Shown piece after piece: positions 51,845 through 57,795 of a stretch of 57,795 nt of DNA. A program made the position numbers and the translations under genes. Positions within the stretch are counted from its first letter, which is position 1. The number at the start of each line of letters is the position of its first letter. The notes below the pieces were generated by a model. That model saw only the letters and a list, made by a program, of their open reading frames with translations. It made no database searches and was not told where the DNA came from. The DNA comes from Pseudorhodobacter ferrugineus DSM 5888 (lineage in GTDB: Bacteria > Pseudomonadota > Alphaproteobacteria > Rhodobacterales > Rhodobacteraceae): assembly GCF_000420745.1 (NCBI RefSeq), contig NZ_ATVN01000020.1, forward strand, positions 1 to 57,795. Direction: 5' to 3'.

Positions 51845-52810
51845 TCAGCCTTTCCAAGTGGGGCCAGCGGGATCGGACGTGGCGACGACGTGGTACATCG
51901 ACGCCTCGCCAGTCATAGACGGCACGGCGGTGTGGGCCAAGTTGGCGGGCACCGACATTGTGTCGCCCGGCGCAAGGGTGGCAGAGCCGTCCGCCCACGT
52001 CACCCGCCAATGGCCGCGCATCGGCATCAGGACAGATGGGTGAGGATGGCTGTGCATGTCCTCGCTGGCGGAGGCGCGGGTGACGAAGCTGACCTCAAAC
52101 CCCGGTTTGTCACGCAGCTTGCCGTTTTCGCCGATCACAATGGCGGGTTTGCGGTCGGCCATCGCGTAAAGATCCCAATAACGGGCGACGTAATGGGGCA
52201 CGACATCATGTGTGGTGGGTTCGGGATAGGCCTTGAGTTCGTCTTCGGTCAGCAGCGGCATGGGGGCCACGCCTTCGGGCAAGGTCTGGCCCTTTTTGGT
52301 GTCATAAAGCTTGCCGTTTTGGCCAAGAACAAGCCCGTGGCCCGCCGCATCCTGAATGACCTGCGGTGCCCAGATCACGCCACCGCCGGCATCATCGCCG
52401 CCCAGAACGGCCATGATCATCCCGTAATCGGTGCCGATGTTTTCAAAGCCACGGAAAATGCCGGTGGGGATGTTGATGATATCGCCTTCTTCCAGCACCA
52501 CCTCGCCTGCGTTGCCGTGACGGCCCCAGAAAAACCGCCAGCGGCCTTTGAGGGCAAAGAACACCTCGGCGGTGCGGTGGGAGTGCAAGCTGTTGCGGCA
52601 TTTTGGCGGTTGGCCAGCGGCCCCGATGTTGAAGCCGTGCGGGATGGCGATATGCACGTGCTGATCGGGGCTTTCCGACACGCCGCCGCCGATGATGGTG
52701 AAGTTTTCCTTTTGGTTGCTGCCCGGAGTGTGGGCATCAATAAAGGCGGTTTTGCAAGGGTGCAGATCGCCGTAGCGAACAATGCGGGATTCCATGTCTT
52801 GCAGCGTCAT
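51845..52810 (-). CDS. bicupin protein
   Basis: A 321-residue protein with two cupin barrels. The first (about 75-160) has CRNSLHSHRTAEVFFALKGR then GDIINIPTGIFRGFEN; the second (about 235-315) has EDMHSHPHPSVLMPMRGHWR then PGDTMSVPANLAHTAVP. His pairs in both could bind metal. Gentisate-type dioxygenases and other ring-cleaving or isomerising enzymes have this layout, but ligands are incomplete by eye. The ATG at 52810 has AAGGAG upstream. It is separated from the SnoaL gene by a 75-base gap, so it may have its own promoter or processing site. Confidence 0.8.
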   Translation of the reverse strand: MTLQDMESRIVRYGDLHPCKTAFIDAHTPGSNQKENFTIIGGGVSESPDQHVHIAIPHGFNIGAAGQPPKCRNSLHSHRTAEVFFALKGRWRFFWGRHGNAGEVVLEEGDIINIPTGIFRGFENIGTDYGMIMAVLGGDDAGGGVIWAPQVIQDAAGHGLVLGQNGKLYDTKKGQTLPEGVAPMPLLTEDELKAYPEPTTHDVVPHYVARYWDLYAMADRKPAIVIGENGKLRDKPGFEVSFVTRASASEDMHSHPHPSVLMPMRGHWRVTWADGSATLAPGDTMSVPANLAHTAVPSMTGEASMYHVVATSDPAGPTWKG

Positions 52811-52837
52811 CTTCTGTCTCCTTAAGCCACTTTGGGC

Positions 52838-52859
52838 TTCATCTTTGCAAAAAATACTC
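52838..52859. repeat. dispersed motif, degenerate copy 4
   Basis: CATCTTTGCAAAAAATACT has the CATCTT and AATAC parts of the motif at 13074 with changes between. Intergenic, just upstream of the bicupin start. Confidence 0.4.
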
Positions 52860-52885
52860 AATTCCGGCGCGCGTTAGGGGGTGCG

Positions 52886-53854
52886 TTATCCAGCATGCAG
52901 ATGGATCTGTTTCCAGATTGCCACCTCATCAATCAGGGTGAATTCGCGGCGCAGGCCCCACTCGCCCCACTCGGCATGGGTGATGCCCATCACATGGACT
53001 TCGGCCCCCGTGGGCGCGCCGAAATAGCCGTTGCCGGAATGCTTGCCGGTCAGTGACCAGCGCACGGCGGCGCGGTTTGGGGTGCCGGGATCGTTGCGGC
53101 CGATTTGATGGTGAACCTCAAACGTTGCCGCGGGAAAGGAAGACCGCAGGCGCATCCACTGGGTCTCTGGGAACGCCCACGACCAACCGCCTTGGGTGCC
53201 CCAATGTTCGGTGCGCACGGCGCGGTCGTATTCCGCGCGAATGACGGTGAAATCCTTGTCCATGATGCGGGTCAGGATATCGGCAAGCCGCTGGCCCCAT
53301 TCATTTTCATTGCCACGGCCTGTGTAGGGGCCTTGCACGTCGTGGCTGGGGTGGAACGGGCGGATGGCTTTGTCCGGGCCACCCTCACCCAAGATTTGCA
53401 GGCGGGCGTAATCGGACGGATCAAAGCCCAATTGGCGGGCAATTCCGCCGACATCGCGCACCAACCATTCATCGTTGATCTGGTCGTTTATCGCTGCGCA
53501 ATCGGCCATCGCACGGATGGTAAAGCGTTTGCCCGTGGGGGGGCCAAATGCGCCATGCCCGGTATGTGTGCCCGTGGTGACGATGCGGTGTGACGACAGA
53601 AAGCCCGTGTCGGCATCACCCGACCAAATCACATCTTCACCCAGCAATTGACGGTCGGGGAATTCGGCGAGGGTCGCAAGCGTGCCGTCGATCACGCCTT
53701 GATTGCCGCGCGCAAGGCCGGATGGAAAACGCATCGGGATATCGGGGGCATAATAGTGGTGGAGGGTGGCAAGGCCGCGATCTTCCCAAATCTCTTGCGT
53801 GATTTTCAGTATATAGTCGGGAAGGTTGCGGAACTGATTGGAAAAGCCCTTCAT
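52886..53854 (-). CDS. double-SnoaL-domain protein (paralogue 1)
   Basis: A 322-residue protein with two tandem SnoaL/NTF2-type domains (about 1-150 and 170-320). It shares with the next gene upstream TLATLAEFPDR, LLGEDVIW, FLSSHR, DEWLVRD, WGQRLADILTRIM and IDEVAIWKQI. SnoaL proteins are cyclases, hydrolases or isomerases of polyketide-like compounds; double-domain versions are rarely characterised. Start overlaps the upstream paralogue by ATGA. Confidence 0.75.
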   Translation of the reverse strand: MKGFSNQFRNLPDYILKITQEIWEDRGLATLHHYYAPDIPMRFPSGLARGNQGVIDGTLATLAEFPDRQLLGEDVIWSGDADTGFLSSHRIVTTGTHTGHGAFGPPTGKRFTIRAMADCAAINDQINDEWLVRDVGGIARQLGFDPSDYARLQILGEGGPDKAIRPFHPSHDVQGPYTGRGNENEWGQRLADILTRIMDKDFTVIRAEYDRAVRTEHWGTQGGWSWAFPETQWMRLRSSFPAATFEVHHQIGRNDPGTPNRAAVRWSLTGKHSGNGYFGAPTGAEVHVMGITHAEWGEWGLRREFTLIDEVAIWKQIHLHAG

Positions 53855-54864
53855 GGGTGGTCACCTGTGGCCAATAGAATCTGTTTCCAGATCGCGGTTT
53901 CGTCGATCAGCGCGTATTCGCGCCGGATGGCGGCCTTACCGGTTTGGCCGTAGGGGCCGTATTCGGCGTGGCAAATGCCCATGATATAGATCTGCGCCCC
54001 TGTGGGCCTGCCAAAGCGACCCCAGCCAGAATGCGTACCATGCAGCGACCAGCGAAGCGCCGCGCGGGGTGGTAGCAAAGGATCCTCTCGGCCAATTACA
54101 TGGTCGATTTTGAAGCTGGCGGTTGGAAACGCCGCGCGCAGACCCATCCAGAACCGATCGGCACCGTGCCAACCCAGAGCGTCCTGCCCACCGGGATAGT
54201 GCAGGTTTGCAGCACGGTCATAGGCCTGTGGGATCACGTCCATTTCGGCGGCCATGATTCGCGTCAGAGTGTCGGCATAGCGCTGCCCCCATTGATCTGT
54301 ATTGCCTTGGCGCGAGTATGGCCCTGCCACATCATTGGCGGGGGTCATCGGTTTCACGCAATTTTCTGCGCCACCCTCGCGCGCAATTTGGTCGCGGGTC
54401 CAATCTTTGGGGTCATATCCCATTTGCCGCACAATCGACGATTGGTCACGCACCAGCCATTCGTCATACACTGCCCCATCGCGGATCGCGCAATCGGCCA
54501 GAATGCGGTAGCGCAGGTTCGCCCCTGTCGCGGCGCCGTATGCGCCTGCGTAACTATGGGTCATAGTACAAATCAAGCGGTGCGAGGACAAAAAGGCATC
54601 GGACGTGGCAGTCGCACCCGCTGGGTCGTCACACCAAATCACATCCTCGCCCAGCAGTTCGCGATCGGGGAATTCGGCCAGCGTGGCCATAGTGGCGGCG
54701 ATGACGTTGGAATTATCGACCACCACCGAAGCAGGGGAGCGCACGATCAAGCCGGGTGCGTAAAGGGTTCGCAGGCTGCCGATTTGGCGCTGTTCCCAAA
54801 TCGCATGTGTAATGCCGTTGATATAATGTGGCACGTCACGCCATTTCGGGTCAAAGCCTTTCAT
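53851..54864 (-). CDS. double-SnoaL-domain protein (paralogue 2)
   Basis: A 337-residue paralogue of the neighbouring gene (shared motifs ATMATLAEFPDRELLGEDVI, DEWLVRD, WGQRYADTLTRIM, LRWSLHGTHSG, IDETAIWKQI). Two tandem SnoaL-like domains. The pair may form a heteromer or act on successive intermediates. It starts 2 bases after the lacI stop region, in the same operon. Catalytic residues cannot be named with confidence. Confidence 0.75.
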   Translation of the reverse strand: MKGFDPKWRDVPHYINGITHAIWEQRQIGSLRTLYAPGLIVRSPASVVVDNSNVIAATMATLAEFPDRELLGEDVIWCDDPAGATATSDAFLSSHRLICTMTHSYAGAYGAATGANLRYRILADCAIRDGAVYDEWLVRDQSSIVRQMGYDPKDWTRDQIAREGGAENCVKPMTPANDVAGPYSRQGNTDQWGQRYADTLTRIMAAEMDVIPQAYDRAANLHYPGGQDALGWHGADRFWMGLRAAFPTASFKIDHVIGREDPLLPPRAALRWSLHGTHSGWGRFGRPTGAQIYIMGICHAEYGPYGQTGKAAIRREYALIDETAIWKQILLATGDHP

Positions 54865-54866
54865 GC

Positions 54867-55880
54867 CTAATGTCCTTTCGGTAAGCGGGCTGAGGAACGC
54901 AGGATCAGCGGGCCATCGATTTCAATCTTTTGCGGGGCGCGGGTGGGGTCGTTTATTTGCGCCAGCAGCGTGTCAACGGTCGCATCGACCATGCGGTTCA
55001 GCGGTTGGCGGACGGTTGTAAGATCATAAGCGCCCCATGCCGCCAATGGCACATCATCATAGCCGATGATCGACACGTCCGTGCCCACGCGCAGACCGCT
55101 GGAACGGAGCTGATCAATCACGGCAAAGGCCATGTGGTCGTTGCCGACAAAAATCGCATCGGGAGGGGTGGGGCTGTCGATCATGTCTTTCGCGGCTTGT
55201 GCTGCGATGATGCGGTCAAACATGCCATCAACAAGGGCATGTGGGGCGGCCCCGCCTTCGGCCAGTCCTTCGACAAAGCCGCGTTGGCGATCGCGTCCGG
55301 TGCTCGACCCTTGCCAGCCTGCGATATGGGCGATGCGGCTGTGACCACCTGCCAGCAAAAACGCGGCCACCTTGCGCCCGCCTTCGACATTGGCCGAGGT
55401 GACCGAAGACAGCCCTGCCCCCGGCTGGCCACGGTTGAACATGACCACAGGAATGCCCGCCGCGGCACAGCGTTCGGTCAGGTTTGACGACATCGCGACC
55501 GAGGCCGTGATGATGCCATCCACCTGATAATCCATAAGATCATGCACTACCCGTTCAATCCCGTCTTGGGAATTCGAGGCGGTAAAGACCAAAATGTGGT
55601 AGCCTTTGGCCTGTAGCGCGTTGGACAGACGTTCCAGCGCCAACGGGTAGAATTGATTATCCAGATAGGCCACGACCAAGCCGATGATCCGGCTTTTGCC
55701 CGTAATCATCGCACGGGCCAAAGGGTTGGGGCGATAGCCCAATTGTTCGGCGGCGGCGCGGACCTTGGCGATGGTTGCCTTGCTGGCCGATGCGCCGGGG
55801 GTAAAGACGCGGCTGACCGCTGATTGGCTTACGCCTGCAAGGCGGGCCACGTCTTGACTGGTGATCTTTGTCTCACCCAT
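54867..55880 (-). CDS. LacI-family transcriptional regulator
   Basis: A 337-residue LacI/GalR regulator. The N-terminal helix-turn-helix and hinge read ITSQDVARLAGVSQSAVSRV, TIAKVRAAAEQLGYRPNPLA, then a periplasmic-binding-protein-like effector domain (IIGLVVAYLDNQFYPLALER, DAIFVGNDHMAFAVIDQL, SIIGYDDVPLA). The start codon overlaps the SDR stop (TGATG), so it is encoded inside the operon it presumably controls. Effector unknown, likely the pathway substrate. Confidence 0.9.
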   Translation of the reverse strand: MGETKITSQDVARLAGVSQSAVSRVFTPGASASKATIAKVRAAAEQLGYRPNPLARAMITGKSRIIGLVVAYLDNQFYPLALERLSNALQAKGYHILVFTASNSQDGIERVVHDLMDYQVDGIITASVAMSSNLTERCAAAGIPVVMFNRGQPGAGLSSVTSANVEGGRKVAAFLLAGGHSRIAHIAGWQGSSTGRDRQRGFVEGLAEGGAAPHALVDGMFDRIIAAQAAKDMIDSPTPPDAIFVGNDHMAFAVIDQLRSSGLRVGTDVSIIGYDDVPLAAWGAYDLTTVRQPLNRMVDATVDTLLAQINDPTRAPQKIEIDGPLILRSSARLPKGH

Positions 55881-56644
55881 CAGTCTGCCGTCCAACCTCC
55901 GTCGATGAGCAGGCTGGAGCCTGTCACCAATGCGGAGGCGTCAGACGCGAGATAAATGACACCGCCCATAATGTCGGTGACTTCCCCCACGCGGCCCAGT
56001 TTGATTTTTTCCTCGATCCATTTGCGGCGTTCGGGGATGGCCAAGGTTTGTTCGGCCAATGGCGTGCGGATGAAGGTGGGGCAGATGGTGTTGACGCGAA
56101 TGCGGGCGGAGCCCCATTCGATCGCCATGGATTTGGTGAACCCTTCAACCGCGTGTTTGGTGGCGCAATAGACGCCGCGATCTATGCCGCCGACATGGGC
56201 CATCTGGCTGGAGATATTGATCAGGCTGCCGGGTTTTTGGGCCGCCAGCAGGCCGCGCGCCACCGCGCGGGTCAGGAAATAGGCGCCGCGCACGTTCAGG
56301 TCGGTGACTTGGTTGTAATCTTCCAGCGTGGTATCGACGGCGGGGGAGTGGCGGGCGAGGCCTGCGGAATTGACCAGAATGTCAAAGGGACCATGTTCGG
56401 CGATCTGGGAGTCCGTGGTGGCAACATCGGCGACATCCATTGCCAGCACATGCGTGACCCAGCCTTCGGCGGCCATTTCGGCCTGAAGCGCATGGAGTTT
56501 ATCAAGCCCCCGCGCGGCCAGCCACACTTCGGCCCCCGCCTCGGCCAGTGCCACGGCGCAGCCTTCGCCGATACCCGACGACGCACCTGTGACAAGGGCG
56601 CGTTTGCCGGTTAGGCGGAAAGAGGGCGTGCGGGGAAGGGTCAT
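55880..56644 (-). CDS. short-chain dehydrogenase/reductase
   Basis: A 254-residue classical SDR: RALVTGASSGIGEG (NAD(P) loop TGxxxGIG), ILVNSAGLARHSP, INISSQMAHVGGIDRGVYCATKHA (catalytic Ser, Tyr and Lys with YxxxK), and PTFIRTPLAEQ after it. It ends GSSLLIDGGWTAD. Oxidation of an alcohol or reduction of a ketone in the pathway. It overlaps the upstream SnoaL gene by ATGA; a longer frame from 56890 is a read-through artefact. Confidence 0.9.
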   Translation of the reverse strand: MTLPRTPSFRLTGKRALVTGASSGIGEGCAVALAEAGAEVWLAARGLDKLHALQAEMAAEGWVTHVLAMDVADVATTDSQIAEHGPFDILVNSAGLARHSPAVDTTLEDYNQVTDLNVRGAYFLTRAVARGLLAAQKPGSLINISSQMAHVGGIDRGVYCATKHAVEGFTKSMAIEWGSARIRVNTICPTFIRTPLAEQTLAIPERRKWIEEKIKLGRVGEVTDIMGGVIYLASDASALVTGSSLLIDGGWTAD

Positions 56645-57438
56645 GCGGGCAATCCTGAGCTGATGTTCACGGGGCCCAGATTGCGGGCCTTGTTGAACAT
56701 CTGCAAGCGCGCAAAGACATCGACGCCAAGTTGGGCGTACATATCCAAAAGGTCGACCAGCACCCAGTTTTCGCGGATCAGGCCCCCTTCCATGCGCCAG
56801 AAATCGAGCGAGCGCAGGGTGATTTGTTGGCCTGTGGGCGGGATGCCCATCCAACCGTCTTGGGTAATCGTCAGGCGCATATTGGGCCAACCGGTTTCAC
56901 AGGTGTAGTCGCCTTGGGCGATCCAATGGCTGTGCAGCCCTTCGGGGTCAAGGCCACGGTCGGGCATGGCCTGAAGGAAGGGAATTTGGTGCCAATGGCG
57001 AAAGCCGGAAATACCGCGTGCCGTGCCAATGCCTGCGGGGCCGTACCAGTTAAAGCGCGGGTGCCAAAAGCGGGGAAGGTCCATCGCGTCGGGCGGTTCT
57101 TTGGGGTGGCGACACAGGGCTGTCAGCATATCAAGGACGTGCTGCATCGTGGCTGCGCCGTCACCATCGGCGGTTAGGCCGTCCTGAGTCATGGGCGCAG
57201 GGGTGCAGAGGTATTTGCCAAGCTGCGGGACCATCGGCCAGACGCCTGCTTGCATCATCACCTCGGGGATGTCCCAGATCGCCTGCATTTCGACGATTTT
57301 GCCGTCTTTGATGCGGAAAAATTCGTGGTAGCGCATATGGGTAAGGTGGCCCGTAGGCGGAATGGACAGCCAAGGGGCGGTGAAGGTGCCCATGAAATTG
57401 CCGCAGGTGCCGATCCAATCCTGCCCTTCGGGCGTGGT
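56641..57438 (-). pseudogene. double-SnoaL-domain protein, 5' end removed by IS21
   Basis: About 265 residues remain, in frame up to the IS21 end (TPEGQDWIGTCGNFMGTFTA just inside the junction, no start codon). The C-terminal part of a first SnoaL domain (MRYHEFFRIKDGKIVEMQAI) and a complete second domain (HPRFNWYGPAGIGTARGISG, LRSLDFWRMEGGLIRENWVL, VDLLDMYAQLGVDVFARL) are visible. Third SnoaL protein of the operon. The missing N-terminus and operon promoter should lie on the far side of the element. Confidence 0.8.
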
Positions 57439-57498
57439 TGTTGATTGTCACTGAGAACTGACCCGGCAACAGCAAAAATTGTCACTGAGAACTGACCC
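57439..57498 (+). mobile_element. IS21-family left end with two terminal repeats
   Basis: TGTCACTGAGAACTGACCC occurs twice: inside 57439-57467 (outer) and at 57480-57498. Repeated copies of the terminal sequence are a feature of IS21 elements. The outer 29 bases have an exact inverted copy at 1880-1908. istA follows. Confidence 0.8.
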
Positions 57499-57551
57499 AT
57501 GTGCAACCTTGCCTCAGCTTGAATCAGCTGGGGGCACTTGGAGTGATAGAC

Positions 57552-57795
57552 ATGAGTTTTTTAAAAGTTATCCGGGGATGGGCGCTGCGAGAGAAGATGC
57601 CCATTCGCGAGATCGCGCGGCGCACGGGCATCTCGCGCAACACGATCAAGAAGTATTTGCGGGAGGGGATTGTTGAGCCAGCGTTTCAGACGCCGGATCG
57701 TCCGAGCAAGCTGGATCCGTATGTCACTCAGCTGACAGCATGGCTTGTTTCGGATCAGCGCAAATCACGCAAAGAGCGCCGGACTGCGAAGCTGA
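57552..57795 (+). CDS. istA: IS21-family transposase IstA (partial, runs off the window)
   Basis: 81 codons from ATG 57552: MSFLKVIRGWALREKMPIRE, IARRTGISRNTIKKYLREG. This is the N-terminal helix-turn-helix of IstA, followed by PSKLDPYVTQLTAWL and RKSRKERRTAKL. The DDE domain and istB lie beyond the right edge. The frame is clean, so this element may be intact. Confidence 0.88.
   Translation, partial: MSFLKVIRGWALREKMPIREIARRTGISRNTIKKYLREGIVEPAFQTPDRPSKLDPYVTQLTAWLVSDQRKSRKERRTAKL

Overview
The window is a stretch of chromosome from an alphaproteobacterium, most likely a Rhodobacterales (Roseobacter/Rhodobacter-type) member. Support for this: high-GC codon use, a pstSCAB-phoU-phoB operon with long PstA and PstC, UPF0262, DUF2948 and DUF1467 proteins, a SelD fused to an NADH-dehydrogenase-like domain, and a dimethylglycine-dehydrogenase-like demethylase. 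Mobile-element debris bounds both ends: an IS3 fragment, an IS66 element and an orphan IS21 terminus on the left, and the start of an IS21 element on the right.

Layout. 1-1908: IS3/IS66/IS21 remnants. 2.5-14.4 kb: housekeeping and catabolic genes (acyl-CoA synthetase, Kbp-like BON/LysM protein, ABC exporter, haloacid dehalogenase, three alpha/beta hydrolases, a threonine-dehydratase-like enzyme, an MFS exporter, an enolase-superfamily dehydratase). 14.4-16.3 kb: a compact TetR-PspA-YiaA module with four copies of the operator TGAAC-N3-GTTCA. 16.3-18.8 kb: an FAD/GcvT-fold demethylase. 19.0-19.8 kb: unrecognised ORFs. 19.9-23.0 kb: zinc uptake (znuB, znuC, zur, znuA) around two tandem palindromes. 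23.0-28.9 kb: SelD fusion, a divergent RpoN, a HyuA-like protein, tRNA-Met. 29.2-35.4 kb: DUF1800/DUF1501 pair, acetyltransferase, receiver protein, methylmalonyl-CoA epimerase, CysZ-like protein, nitroreductase. 35.5-41.5 kb: the phosphate regulon with a Pho box. 41.6-48.0 kb: nitrilase, GNAT, SnoaL-like, LMW phosphatase, UPF0262, hisD, DUF2948, murA.

48.1-57.8 kb looks like an island edge. A tRNA-Thr is followed at once by the N-terminal part of a tyrosine-type integrase, cut by an IS3 remnant. Then comes a very tight minus-strand operon whose genes mostly overlap at start and stop codons: SnoaL-like protein (cut by IS21), SDR, LacI regulator, two more double-SnoaL proteins, bicupin, MetE-like zinc alkyltransferase-type protein, alpha/beta hydrolase and RraA-like aldolase. 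It reads as an uncharacterised catabolic pathway for an unknown small organic compound and is the best candidate for something undescribed. Its promoter-proximal gene is interrupted by the IS21 element that runs off the right edge.

All function calls rest on reading the translated sequences and motifs by eye; no database search was run.
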